Assembly: GCF_026012015.1 (NCBI RefSeq)
Contig: NZ_BRXR01000001.1
Location: 1,972,001-2,036,000 of the forward strand
Source: Clostridium omnivorum
Lineage (GTDB): Bacteria > Bacillota > Clostridia > Clostridiales > Clostridiaceae
Reading direction: 5' to 3'
DNA length: 64,000 bases
Shown here: positions 46,538-54,475 of the stretch, piece by piece
How the letters are laid out: each line of letters opens with the position of its first letter
Position numbering within the stretch: the first letter of the stretch is position 1
The notes under the pieces: model-generated
Seen by the model: the letters and a program-made list of their open reading frames with translations, nothing else
Told to the model about the DNA's origin: nothing
Database searches by the model: none
Translations under genes and position numbers: made by a program

Positions 46538-47158
46538 TTATATCTTTAGCTTTAATTCTTCGATTGCTTTTCCTACATTAATGTTAATGACTAGCTTTGC
46601 TGCATCTTCTATGACTAACTCATAAGGATATAAAGTAATAATACATATAGAAATACCAAACTTCCTAAATAGAATTATTTCACAATCTCTAGCTTCGAAT
46701 TTTTTATAGTTCTTTTCTATTGTATTTAAAATATTTTTACCTTCCTCTAGACTTACTTCTCCTGAACTCAAACAACTTTCCAAAAGACTTATGTATAAAA
46801 TCTTTTCAAAAGAAAATACCTTTGTTTCACCATGAATACCTTCATAAATTTCTAGAGCCATTTGCGAAACAATGTTCCTCAATTTTAACTCATCTTTGCT
46901 TAGAAGCACATCAGCTAGTTGCGGAGAGAACATATCTGCAATATCATCTAAGGACAGGTCATCCTTCATATTTTTAATTTTATCTATTCTCTCTAGAATT
47001 TTATTTTTAGGAAAAAAAGTTTCCTGACCTGTAAATGTAGATTTTCTTATAAACCAATCATCAGGTATAAGGCTTTTCCTCTTCCATCTATATAACTGTC
47101 CATAAGATATATTCGCATAATCTAGTAAATCTTTTTTTGATATTAGCTCTTCATCCAT
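46538..47158 (-). CDS. yhbD: YhbD-like regulator (DUF4004)
   Basis: A 206-residue protein. The N-terminal 50 residues (SKKDLLDYANISYGQLYRWKRKSLIPDDWF) form a MerR-like winged helix-turn-helix. The remainder is a helical, DUF4004-type domain with no recognised ligand site. It precedes the bactofilin gene as yhbD does in Bacillus, suggesting it regulates the unit. A palindrome lies between its own -35 and -10 boxes. ATG follows GAAGGAGGG. Confidence 0.82.
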   Translation of the reverse strand: MDEELISKKDLLDYANISYGQLYRWKRKSLIPDDWFIRKSTFTGQETFFPKNKILERIDKIKNMKDDLSLDDIADMFSPQLADVLLSKDELKLRNIVSQMALEIYEGIHGETKVFSFEKILYISLLESCLSSGEVSLEEGKNILNTIEKNYKKFEARDCEIILFRKFGISICIITLYPYELVIEDAAKLVININVGKAIEELKLKI

Positions 47159-47228
47159 ACCTTACCCTCCTTCAGTTTTCTATAATAGGCAATTATAAAT
47201 TATTGCATCTTTTGTATCTCACAGTATA

Positions 47229-47257
47229 AGTGTAACATAACACTGTTACGCTGTAAA
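47229..47257 (-). promoter_or_regulatory. Promoter of yhbD with overlapping palindrome
   Basis: TTTACA (47252-47257), 17 bases, TACACT (47229-47234). GTAACA-TAACAC-TGTTAC (47232-47249), a perfect 6+6 inverted repeat, occupies the spacer. This is a typical operator position, so autoregulation by YhbD is possible. Confidence 0.5.
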
Positions 47258-47274
47258 TATGTTTGTAAAAACTT

Positions 47275-47388
47275 TTATCCACAACTATGTGCATAACTAT
47301 TCAGATATTGTGCATAAAAACAAGTATATGTTCTTAACTTACACTTTAAATTACTTATCCACAATCATTTTATTTATATTTATCCACA
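47275..47388. promoter_or_regulatory. Cluster of five DnaA boxes
   Basis: Three perfect TTATCCACA boxes lie on the plus strand (47275-47283, 47355-47363, 47380-47388). Two TTATGCACA boxes lie on the minus strand (47288-47296, 47309-47317). All fall within 114 bases of non-coding DNA between yhbD and rpsR. Only two other perfect boxes were noticed in the window, both singles inside genes (24430 and 24942). DnaA binding or titration is inferred. The region is AT-rich, but a DUE was not identified with confidence. Confidence 0.85.
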
Positions 47389-47393
47389 AAAAA

Positions 47394-47415
47394 ATACCCA
47401 CCGCAAGGTGAGTAT
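47394..47415 (-). terminator. Second terminator after rpsR
   Basis: ATACCCACC and GGTGAGTAT pair with one mismatch around GCAA. TTTTTTT follows on the minus strand, immediately next to the last DnaA box. Confidence 0.7.
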
Positions 47416-47430
47416 TAATTAAAAAATAAA

Positions 47431-47455
47431 AAAGGTCCTGAAAATCAGAACCTTT
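47431..47455 (-). terminator. Terminator of rpsF-ssb-rpsR
   Basis: AAAGGT-C-CTGA-AAA-TCAG-A-ACCTTT forms a stem with one mismatch, followed by TTTTTTATTTTTT on the minus strand. Confidence 0.85.
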
Positions 47456-47463
47456 GTTTATTA

Positions 47464-47730
47464 CTATTCTGTAGTGAATGGTAATAGAGCTATGTTTCTT
47501 GCTCTCTTTATTGCATCTGTAAGCTCTCTTTGGTGTTTAGCGCAGTTACCAGAAATTCTTCTTGGAAGTATCTTTCCTCTTTCAGTAACATACTTTCTTA
47601 GTTTACTTACATCTTTATAATCTATAACAGCAGATTTATCAGCGCAAAATGCACAAACTTTTTTCTTAGTTCTTCTCATTTTTCCGCCGCCTCTTCTAGC
47701 TCCATCTTTTCTATCTTCTCTTCTATCCAT
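47464..47730 (-). CDS. rpsR: 30S ribosomal protein S18
   Basis: An 88-residue S18 with a basic N-terminal tail ([22 protein letters not shown]). Core landmarks are [22 protein letters not shown] and [22 protein letters not shown]. Cysteines in CAFC and NC suggest the zinc-binding (C+) form of S18. It binds the 30S platform with S6. It is the last gene of rpsF-ssb-rpsR. Confidence 0.98.
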   Translation of the reverse strand: MDRREDRKDGARRGGGKMRRTKKKVCAFCADKSAVIDYKDVSKLRKYVTERGKILPRRISGNCAKHQRELTDAIKRARNIALLPFTTE

Positions 47731-47750
47731 GCTTATTCCCTCCTTACCTA

Positions 47751-48185
47751 TTAGAATGGTATATCTCCATCATCAACTGGAGTCATATCGTCTCCAAAGA
47801 TGTTATCATCCATAGATGATGGAAAATTGGCATTGTTTCCTGCAGCAGGTCTATTTCCTCCATTCATATTTCCCCATTCAAGGAATTGAACTTCTTCAGC
47901 AACTACTTCAGTAACGTACCTTTTGCTCCCGTCTTTTGCATCATAAGACCTAGTTTGAATTCTACCACTAACTGCAACAAGCTTTCCCTTGCCAACATAG
48001 TTAGCAGTATTTTCAGCTGGCTTACCCCAAACTACAACTGGAATAAAATCAGCTTCCCTTTGGCCTTCTTTAGAAAACTTTCTATCAACAGCCAAAGTAA
48101 AGGTGGCAACAGCAGTTCCGGTTCCTGGAGTAAACTTCAGTTCAGGATCCTTAGTTAATCTACCAATTAAAACTACTTTATTCAC
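47751..48185 (-). CDS. ssb: Single-stranded DNA-binding protein
   Basis: A 144-residue SSB with an N-terminal OB fold ([43 protein letters not shown]), a Gly/Asn-rich linker and the acidic C-terminal tip DDGDIPF that recruits partner proteins. It lies between rpsF and rpsR, the usual arrangement in Firmicutes, and close to the DnaA-box cluster. Confidence 0.98.
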   Translation of the reverse strand: MNKVVLIGRLTKDPELKFTPGTGTAVATFTLAVDRKFSKEGQREADFIPVVVWGKPAENTANYVGKGKLVAVSGRIQTRSYDAKDGSKRYVTEVVAEEVQFLEWGNMNGGNRPAAGNNANFPSSMDDNIFGDDMTPVDDGDIPF

Positions 48186-48197
48186 TTAAAACACCAC

Positions 48198-48485
48198 CTA
48201 TTTTTCTTCTTTAACTATAATGTGTCTTATAACACTATCAGAGATTCTGAACATTCTGTCTAGTTCTTTAGGTAATTCAGATTCAGCATTAAAGTTGATT
48301 AGTGTGTAGTATCCTTCATTAACCTTTGATATCTCGTAGGCAAGTTTTCTTCTGCCCCAGTTATCAACGTTCTCAACTACTCCACCACCATTTTCAATTA
48401 CACCTTTAAACTTTTCAACGTTAGCCTTAACAGCTTCTTCGTCTAATGATGGGTGTAATATGAATATAGTTTCATACTTTCTCAT
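48198..48485 (-). CDS. rpsF: 30S ribosomal protein S6
   Basis: A 95-residue S6, starting MRKYETIFILHPSLDEEAVK at ATG 48485, seven bases after GGGAGGAGG. The longer ORF start would include the ribosome binding site. VDNWGRRKLAYEI is conserved and supports the call. It pairs with S18 in the ribosome and heads the rpsF-ssb-rpsR operon. Confidence 0.98.
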   Translation of the reverse strand: MRKYETIFILHPSLDEEAVKANVEKFKGVIENGGGVVENVDNWGRRKLAYEISKVNEGYYTLINFNAESELPKELDRMFRISDSVIRHIIVKEEK

Positions 48486-48513
48486 TAGATTCACCTCCTC
48501 CCTTTGGACTATG

Positions 48514-48530
48514 GCTGTGATTTTCACAGC
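48514..48530 (-). promoter_or_regulatory. Hairpin in the rpsF leader
   Basis: GCTGTGA-AAA-TCACAGC in the mRNA forms a 7-base-pair stem about 30 bases before the rpsF start. S6:S18 autoregulation through leader RNA is known in other bacteria, but the conserved CCG element is not clearly present, so this is only a candidate. Confidence 0.35.
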
Positions 48531-48548
48531 AGGGACTTACATCAAATT

Positions 48549-48577
48549 ATTTTACTACATTTTAAATAATAAATCAA
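48549..48577 (-). promoter_or_regulatory. Promoter of rpsF-ssb-rpsR
   Basis: TTGATT (48572-48577), 17 bases, TAAAAT (48549-48554). Confidence 0.65.
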
Positions 48578-48583
48578 GTTTTT

Positions 48584-48787
48584 TTATTCTTCTGTAGGTA
48601 TATTTTGTTTTACAATCTTTTTTATATCTTTTTCAAACTTACTTCTTTCAAGCATAACTATTCTTCCGCATCCACAGCATTTAATCTTTATATCTGCACC
48701 AAGTCTTACAATTTCCCAGTCCTTACTGCCGCAAGGATGCACTTTTTTCATTTCAACAATATCTCCAAGATATAATACTCTAGGCAC
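48584..48787 (-). CDS. DUF951 protein (YyzM-like)
   Basis: A 67-residue protein with the typical DUF951 start VLYLGDIVEMKKVHPCGSKDWEIVRLGADIKIKCCGCGRIVMLERSKFEK. Cysteines in PCG and CCGCG suggest a metal- or RNA-linked small beta-barrel. It has no established function. It lies two bases after the MscS-type gene and just upstream of rpsF. Confidence 0.88.
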   Translation of the reverse strand: MPRVLYLGDIVEMKKVHPCGSKDWEIVRLGADIKIKCCGCGRIVMLERSKFEKDIKKIVKQNIPTEE

Positions 48788-48789
48788 TA

Positions 48790-49668
48790 TTATTCCTCCT
48801 TTAATATTTTTGTCATTTGATACGGTATTCGAATTTTTTCTTTATTAAGTGCTTTTCTTATTTCTTTTCTAAGATCCATCTCACAATCCCATTGAGTCAT
48901 TGGCTTTGCCTTTCCTACGACCCTTAATGTTATGCTATTTTCTTTTAGAGAAGATACTCCAGCAACCTTTGGTCCTTCTACCATATTTTCATTATTATCT
49001 TTGAACTTTTCACATACACCATTAAGTATTTCACTCACTTTATCTATATCCTCTTCATAAGGGATTTCCACCTCTACTAATACCCTTATATCCCCTCTTG
49101 AGTGATTTGTAACCTTTGTTATAAGTCCATTTGGTATTATATGAAGGTCTCCATTAAAATCCTTAATTTTTGTTACTCTAAGCTCTATACTTTCTACAAT
49201 ACCAGCTTTATCATCAATATTTATATAATCCCCAACTGCATATTGATCTTCAAACAAAATAAAAATTCCATTTATAATATCCTTAACAAGACTCTGTGCA
49301 CCAAAACCTATTGCAACACCACCAATTCCTGCAAAGGTTAAACTTATAGCTCCAAAAATCTGAGTTAGTATACCAACTATTCCAAAGAAGTATACTGTAT
49401 ACCTAAGCATACTCTTTAAAAGAGCTTCTAAGGTTTTGCTTCTCTTCTCATTCAAGGTAAACTTCAAATTACTTTGTCTTTGTCCTTTCATAAACTTATG
49501 TATTATGCTGCTTCCCACTTTAACAAATAAATACATTAGAATAATTATTCCAGCAATTCTTATAAGCTTTGTTATGGCATAGGTGATTTGCTCTGTAGTT
49601 AGATTAAAGCTGCCTATACTTATTCCACCTTTGCTTGCATCAACATTTAGTGTAAAAAAATTTCCCAT
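48790..49668 (-). CDS. MscS-family mechanosensitive channel
   Basis: Small-conductance mechanosensitive channel, about 292 residues. Three membrane helices lie roughly at 35-55, 90-115 and 118-135. The MscS pore helix GIGGVAIGFGAQSLVKDIINGIFILFEDQY is clear, followed by a cytoplasmic beta domain (IDDKAGIVESIELRVTKIKD). ATG at 49668 is chosen because AGGAGGG lies 11 bases upstream. An ATG at 49728 adds 20 residues without a site. It is followed directly by the DUF951 gene. Confidence 0.9.
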   Translation of the reverse strand: MGNFFTLNVDASKGGISIGSFNLTTEQITYAITKLIRIAGIIILMYLFVKVGSSIIHKFMKGQRQSNLKFTLNEKRSKTLEALLKSMLRYTVYFFGIVGILTQIFGAISLTFAGIGGVAIGFGAQSLVKDIINGIFILFEDQYAVGDYINIDDKAGIVESIELRVTKIKDFNGDLHIIPNGLITKVTNHSRGDIRVLVEVEIPYEEDIDKVSEILNGVCEKFKDNNENMVEGPKVAGVSSLKENSITLRVVGKAKPMTQWDCEMDLRKEIRKALNKEKIRIPYQMTKILKEE

Positions 49669-49792
49669 CCTATATTGTACCCTCCTGTATTCCTCCATAA
49701 TGTGCTGCCTAACCATGTCAATTGCCATGGACTTTGTATTACATATAAGAGATTATCAATCCTTCATTCTCCAGTATTCCTCATTAAAATAG

Positions 49793-49829
49793 GCATGAAG
49801 CATTACAGTATAGCTATAATGTTACATGC
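49793..49829 (-). terminator. Terminator-like hairpin after the DUF3343 gene
   Basis: GCATG-AAG-CATTA and TAATG-TTA-CATGC pair around an internal loop. TATTTTAATG follows on the minus strand. Confidence 0.55.
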
Positions 49830-49879
49830 CTCAAGAAACAGCTGATTTTACTATTTACTTCTATAAAACAATTAGATTC

Positions 49880-50131
49880 TTATAGTTCTACAGCCTTAAA
49901 CTCTGAACCTTCCTTTAAATATACTACCTTTATTTTTATGCTCTCATCTTTTATTAGCTTTGCTACCGTAGGTAAATCAGCCTTATCGAACTTAAGGCTA
50001 ATACCACAGCTCTTAGTAATATATGTTGGTGTAGGCATAACTATATTTTTAATGCTGTTTTGTTTTAAAATTGTCTCTGCATTCATTGCACTATGTGTAT
50101 TTTCAAAAGTTATTAAATAATAATTGTCCAT
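49880..50131 (-). CDS. DUF3343 putative sulfur/selenium-carrier-like protein
   Basis: An 83-residue protein beginning DNYYLITFENTHSAMNAETILKQNSI, with TKSCGISLKFDKAD holding the single cysteine at residue 43. This matches DUF3343 proteins that commonly sit beside YedF-type selenium-associated genes. The role is not known. It follows yedF closely and shares its operon. Confidence 0.85.
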   Translation of the reverse strand: MDNYYLITFENTHSAMNAETILKQNSIKNIVMPTPTYITKSCGISLKFDKADLPTVAKLIKDESIKIKVVYLKEGSEFKAVEL

Positions 50132-50155
50132 ATTTTTATTGAATTCACTTCCCAG

Positions 50156-50734
50156 TTATAATTTTATTGTATTAGTAGCAGAGTTCATCGTCTCTACTAT
50201 TGTATACATATTTGTAATTTCACCTATTGCTAATTTATCTTTTATTTCATAAAAGTCAAGACAGGTTCCACAAGAAAGTATATTAACGCCTCTTTCCTTT
50301 AGCTTATTGATACTTTGTAAAGAATCTGAACCTTCAACAGTAAGCTTAACTCCTGAATTTAGAAATAATATATCTGTTGGCAGCTTATTACTTTCGGATA
50401 ATGCATATAAATAACTCTTCATAAGCATAGCCCCTAGCTTATCGTCACCTGAACCTAATTTATCTGATGAAACTAATATTACAAGATTGTTATTATCTAG
50501 CTCCATAACTTCACAGCCGCTGGACTTAGTAATGTTTATATAATATAACCCATCTCTTTCCTCTACACTATTTTCAAATCCATTGCTTTGAGAAAACTTA
50601 ACAATGTTATTTTTAGCTACTTCATTGTCAACTATAACTTGGGCCTCTCCACTTTCTATAGAATCAAAGTATTTCTTTGTGTTTATAACTGGTTGAGGGC
50701 ACTTTAATCCCTTGCAATCTAATAAATGACTCAT
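50156..50734 (-). CDS. yedF: YedF-type sulfurtransferase-like selenium metabolism protein
   Basis: A 192-residue protein. The N-terminal TusA-like domain carries the CPxP motif (LDCKGLKCPQPV, Cys12), expected to handle persulfide or perselenide. The C-terminal half is a DsrE-like fold with LGAMLMKSYLYALSE and a late CGTC motif. The architecture is that of the selenium-associated YedF family. It is divergent from lysE and the cysteine-desulfurase gene, making a small selenium-linked locus. Confidence 0.9.
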   Translation of the reverse strand: MSHLLDCKGLKCPQPVINTKKYFDSIESGEAQVIVDNEVAKNNIVKFSQSNGFENSVEERDGLYYINITKSSGCEVMELDNNNLVILVSSDKLGSGDDKLGAMLMKSYLYALSESNKLPTDILFLNSGVKLTVEGSDSLQSINKLKERGVNILSCGTCLDFYEIKDKLAIGEITNMYTIVETMNSATNTIKL

Positions 50735-50918
50735 ATTATTTATCCTCCCATAATATAATATTAACTTGAATAGAGCTTAACTATTAATATACAATTATTA
50801 TAGTATAGTTTATAATAGTAATATCCAATTTTTATAAATTAGATATTATAATATTAAATTTATAGCTCTAGATTCACATTAATATTATAACAGATTATTC
50901 TTTAATGAGGTTATAGGA

Positions 50919-51572
50919 ATGCTAGAATTAATAAATATTTTAAAAGCTATTATATTTGGTTTTGCAACTGGTTTGGTAATATCTGTGCCACTTGGTCCAG
51001 CTGGAATTGAATCAGTAAAAAGAACTATTTCAATGGGCTATAGGGTGGGTTTTGTGGTATCACTGGGTGCTATAAGTGCTGATTTGGCTTATTTATTATT
51101 AATTAATGCAGGTCTTTCCAACTTGCTTGCAGCTAATAAAAGAACTGAAGCACTATTTTGGATTGTAGCTGGTATAATACTCACAATTATTGGATATGTT
51201 TCATATAAGAATAAAAAAGGTCATAAAAATTCTGCCCTTAACTTTTTTAAAAATGGTTCCTTAGGCTCTATGCCTTTTTTAACTGGTTTTTTAATTACTT
51301 TTACAAATCCAATGACTCCATCGCTTTGGCTAACTTTAAGCGGTACTGTTATCAGAGCTTGGTACTATGTTGATCTTTTTTCCTACTATGCCTTTATTTT
51401 TTCAATTTTAGTAGGTATGATTGCTTGGTTTGCACTGCTTAATTATTTTGCACTTAAAGGAAAACAAATACTTAAGCCTTCTTCAAATAAAGTTTCTTTT
51501 TTATTTGAGTACATAAATTTGATTATAGGTATCGGTTTTATTATATTTGGATTATTTAGACTTGTTATTTAA
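50919..51572 (+). CDS. LysE-family exporter
   Basis: A 217-residue membrane protein with about six helices. The LysE start VISVPLGPAGIESVKRTISMGYRVGFVVSLGAISADLAY and the central TNPMTPSLWLTLSG block are typical. LysE proteins export amino acids or related small molecules. The substrate here is unknown. It is cotranscribed with the cysteine-desulfurase-like gene (25-base gap), so an exporter of a toxic sulfur or selenium compound is a speculation worth testing. Confidence 0.85.
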   Translation: MLELINILKAIIFGFATGLVISVPLGPAGIESVKRTISMGYRVGFVVSLGAISADLAYLLLINAGLSNLLAANKRTEALFWIVAGIILTIIGYVSYKNKKGHKNSALNFFKNGSLGSMPFLTGFLITFTNPMTPSLWLTLSGTVIRAWYYVDLFSYYAFIFSILVGMIAWFALLNYFALKGKQILKPSSNKVSFLFEYINLIIGIGFIIFGLFRLVI

Positions 51573-51596
51573 CTAATAAGAATTTGGAGGTTACAA

Positions 51597-52751
51597 ATGA
51601 AAGTTTATTTAGATAATGCTGCTACAACATACCCAAAGCCAAAACAAGTATACTCAGCTGTTATGAACTATATGACTAATATAGGAGCAAGCCCTGGCCG
51701 TGGAGGCTATAGTAATGCTTTAGAGGGCAATAGAGTAGTATTTAGGGGTAGAGAAAGCCTCATGAACTTTTTTAACTTTGACAAGCTTGAAAATGTTATT
51801 TTTACACCTAATATTACAGCTTCTTTAAATACACTAATAAAAAGTGTTGTGAAAAATGGTTGGCATGTAATTACTACATCAATGGAACATAATTCAGTGC
51901 TTAGACCTCTATCAACTTTACAAAAGACAAAAGGAATAGAACTTGATATTATCCCTTGTTCACCAGATGGCCTATTAGATGTGGAATTATTTAAGTCCAA
52001 AATTAAGTCAAACACCAGGCTTGTTGTAATGTCTCATGCTTCAAATGTTATTGGAACAATTCAACCACTTGAAAAAATTGGCGAAATTTGTAGAAAGCAT
52101 AATATATACTTTATTATTGATACTGCTCAGACTGCAGGTGTTCTCCCTCTGGATTTCCATAAATTGGGTTGTAGTGCACTTGCCTTTACTGGCCATAAGA
52201 GTCTTTTAGCTCCTCCAGGTATTGGTGGTTTTTTAATTGACGATAAATTAAATGAGGAAGCAGAGGCTTTTATTGAAGGTGGTACCGGCAGTCTTTCTGA
52301 AAGTATTATACAACCAGATTTTTTGCCAGATAAGTTTGAGAGCGGTACAATGAATACACCTGCAATAGCCGGACTTATAGAAGGAATTAATTTCATTAAT
52401 AATGAAGGTCTAGATTCTATTAGAGAGCATGAAGAATTTTTGTGCCAAAGCTTTATTGATTCACTTCTAAATATGAACGGTGTAGAACTTTATGGACTTA
52501 AAGATTCTAAGCAAAGAACGGCTACAGTTGCTTTGAATTTTGAACAAATAGATAATTCAGAATTAAGCTTTTTACTGGATTCTGAATATGGAATAATGAC
52601 TAGACCTGGTTTACATTGCGCACCGCTAGCTCATCAAACTATTGGTACTTTCCCAAAGGGTGCTATAAGATTTAGCTTTGGTGCATTCAACGATATTAAA
52701 GATATAAATTATGCTATAGACAGCTTAAATAGGATTTTAAAAAGGATGTGA
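51597..52751 (+). CDS. Cysteine desulfurase-like class V aminotransferase
   Basis: A 384-residue PLP enzyme. The PLP lysine is Lys201 in FTGHKSLLAPPG. DTAQTAGVLP holds the PLP-nitrogen aspartate. The catalytic cysteine is probably Cys341 in RPGLHCAPLAHQTIG. Its length and the HCAPLAH motif match the family that includes EF2568-type cysteine desulfurases often next to YedF and DUF3343. It may supply sulfur or selenium to YedF. ATG follows TTTGGAGG. Confidence 0.9.
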   Translation: MKVYLDNAATTYPKPKQVYSAVMNYMTNIGASPGRGGYSNALEGNRVVFRGRESLMNFFNFDKLENVIFTPNITASLNTLIKSVVKNGWHVITTSMEHNSVLRPLSTLQKTKGIELDIIPCSPDGLLDVELFKSKIKSNTRLVVMSHASNVIGTIQPLEKIGEICRKHNIYFIIDTAQTAGVLPLDFHKLGCSALAFTGHKSLLAPPGIGGFLIDDKLNEEAEAFIEGGTGSLSESIIQPDFLPDKFESGTMNTPAIAGLIEGINFINNEGLDSIREHEEFLCQSFIDSLLNMNGVELYGLKDSKQRTATVALNFEQIDNSELSFLLDSEYGIMTRPGLHCAPLAHQTIGTFPKGAIRFSFGAFNDIKDINYAIDSLNRILKRM

Positions 52752-53809
52752 TGTTATTGGATAACCTTTTAGAAAAACTGAATAAGCTTGCAGTTTTTTT
52801 TATAGCCTATACTATTATATTTTTAGTTTTCTTTAAAACATTGGGGTATACACTTCCCTTTGTTTTAGCTTTTTTATTTGCTCTGCTGCTTCATAAACCA
52901 ACAAAGTATTTAATTGAAAAGTTTAAGTTTAGTAATTCTATTGCCTCACTACTTACTACATTTTTGTTTTTTTCTATAATTATTTCATTGCTATCTTGGG
53001 GAATTACATCATTAACTTCTGAAGCAATTCAGCTTGGTAAGAACACTCAATCTTACATAGTGCAAAATACTGATAATATTTCAAATTTCTTTGATAGAGC
53101 ACAAAATTATTACAAAAATTTAGATCCAACAATTTTGAGTGCAATAGAATCAAATTTATCATCAACAGCTTCAAAAGCTTCAAAAACTGCTGTTGATATA
53201 ACTACAAAGATGGTTTCTGGCACAGTTAGTTTTTTAGGATACATTCCTTATATTTTAATGTTAGTTTTATGTACCCTTTTGGCAACTTACTTTTTCACCA
53301 AAGATTTTACTAGTGCAAAAGATAAATTTTTAGATGTTATACCATCACATAAGTCTGATAAGCTGTTTTATGTTTTTAATGAATCAAAAAAAATGCTTGG
53401 TAATTACATGCTGTCATATATGCTTATTATTTCATTAACTTTTTTAGAAACCTTAATTGGCTTTGTTTTGCTGGATGTTAAATATGCCGTTATTCTTAGT
53501 ATTCTATCAGCTATATTTGATATATTGCCTGTACTTGGAATAGGAACTATATACCTTCCACTAGCCTTAATTTATTTTCTGTCAAAAAATTATTTTGTTG
53601 CTATTTGGGTAGTCGTTTTGTATGTAGTAGTAACTATAGTTAGACAAATAGTTGAGCCAAAAATAGTTTCATCTTCCTTGGGAATTCATCCAGTACCCAT
53701 ACTTGCTGCAATCTTTATAGGATTAAAAGCAAATGGTGTTAGCGGTATGTTCTTCTGTATTTTTTTAGTTGTTTCCTACACCACTCTAAAAAAAGTAAAT
53801 GTACTTTAA
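52751..53809 (+). CDS. ytvI: Sporulation integral membrane protein YtvI (AI-2E family)
   Basis: A 352-residue membrane protein with about eight hydrophobic segments. It begins LLDNLLEKLNKLAVFFIAYTIIFLVFFKTLGYTLPF and ends IHPVPILAAIFIGLKANGVSGMFFCIFLVV, matching the AI-2E/PerM fold of YtvI. The ATG overlaps the stop of the previous gene by one base, so it is translationally coupled to it. YtvI is a sporulation-linked protein of unknown transport role. Confidence 0.88.
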   Translation: MLLDNLLEKLNKLAVFFIAYTIIFLVFFKTLGYTLPFVLAFLFALLLHKPTKYLIEKFKFSNSIASLLTTFLFFSIIISLLSWGITSLTSEAIQLGKNTQSYIVQNTDNISNFFDRAQNYYKNLDPTILSAIESNLSSTASKASKTAVDITTKMVSGTVSFLGYIPYILMLVLCTLLATYFFTKDFTSAKDKFLDVIPSHKSDKLFYVFNESKKMLGNYMLSYMLIISLTFLETLIGFVLLDVKYAVILSILSAIFDILPVLGIGTIYLPLALIYFLSKNYFVAIWVVVLYVVVTIVRQIVEPKIVSSSLGIHPVPILAAIFIGLKANGVSGMFFCIFLVVSYTTLKKVNVL

Positions 53810-53825
53810 TTTTTTGGCAATATAT

Positions 53826-53855
53826 GTATAAATAACCTCCCGTTTGGATAAACTT
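53826..53855 (+). promoter_or_regulatory. SigmaF-like promoter of yyaC
   Basis: GTATA (53826-53830), 15 bases, then GGATAAACTT (53846-53855). This matches the forespore sigmaF pattern GYATA / GGNNANAHTR at all but the last position. In Bacillus subtilis yyaC is a sigmaF gene. Confidence 0.65.
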
Positions 53856-53869
53856 CAAATAGGGAGGTT
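53834..53869 (+). promoter_or_regulatory. Hairpin covering the yyaC ribosome binding site
   Basis: AACCTCCC (53834-53841) pairs with GGGAGGTT (53862-53869), which is the yyaC Shine-Dalgarno. It may also act as a terminator of ytvI, as a short T-run follows. A transcript starting at the sigmaF promoter would lack the 5' arm and leave the site open. Confidence 0.6.
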
Positions 53870-53875
53870 TTACTT

Positions 53876-54472
53876 ATGTTAGATAAAGCAGTTATAGATT
53901 CTAGAGAGGCTGGATCTATTATTCAGCTAAGAGATATTCTTAGTAATGAATTATATCCAGTAATTAAAGATAAAAGACCTATAGTCATTCTTTGTATTGG
54001 AACAGATAGATCCACAGGCGATAGCTTAGGACCATTAGTTGGAGATAAGCTTAAATTTTTAGTGAGAGATAGGATAAGCCTATACGGTAATCTAGAATAT
54101 CCTGTTCACGCTAAAAACTTATGTGACGTAATTAAGGAAATTAATCTTCAATATTCCAATCCTTACATAGTAGCAGTTGATGCATGTTTAGGAAGTTTAC
54201 AAAACATAGGTAAGATCTTTGTTGAGAGCAAACCCCTTTCTCCAGGAGCTGCTATGAATAAAGATTTGCCTCAGGTAGGAGACTTAAGCATAACTGGAAT
54301 AGTAAACATATCTGGAGCATTAGAATTTATGGTTCTGCAAAATACAAGACTTCATACAGTAATGATGCTTGCTGATGTTATATCTAAAGGTATCTATCAC
54401 TGTGTCTTAAAAACAATTGGTGGTAAAAGAACGGAGTATAGCAAACATCAACTAGAAAACGTTGATATTTAG
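53876..54472 (+). CDS. yyaC: Spore protease YyaC-like protein (DUF1256)
   Basis: A 198-residue protein with the germination-protease-like fold. PIVILCIGTDRSTGDSLGPLVG and PYIVAVDACLGSLQNIGKIFV are the family landmarks, with Asp in GTDRSTGD and in AVDA as likely functional residues. It is a conserved spore-former protein of uncertain substrate. ATG follows GGGAGG by seven bases. It has its own sigmaF-like promoter and an unusual hairpin over its ribosome binding site. Confidence 0.93.
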   Translation: MLDKAVIDSREAGSIIQLRDILSNELYPVIKDKRPIVILCIGTDRSTGDSLGPLVGDKLKFLVRDRISLYGNLEYPVHAKNLCDVIKEINLQYSNPYIVAVDACLGSLQNIGKIFVESKPLSPGAAMNKDLPQVGDLSITGIVNISGALEFMVLQNTRLHTVMMLADVISKGIYHCVLKTIGGKRTEYSKHQLENVDI

Positions 54473-54475
54473 CAT

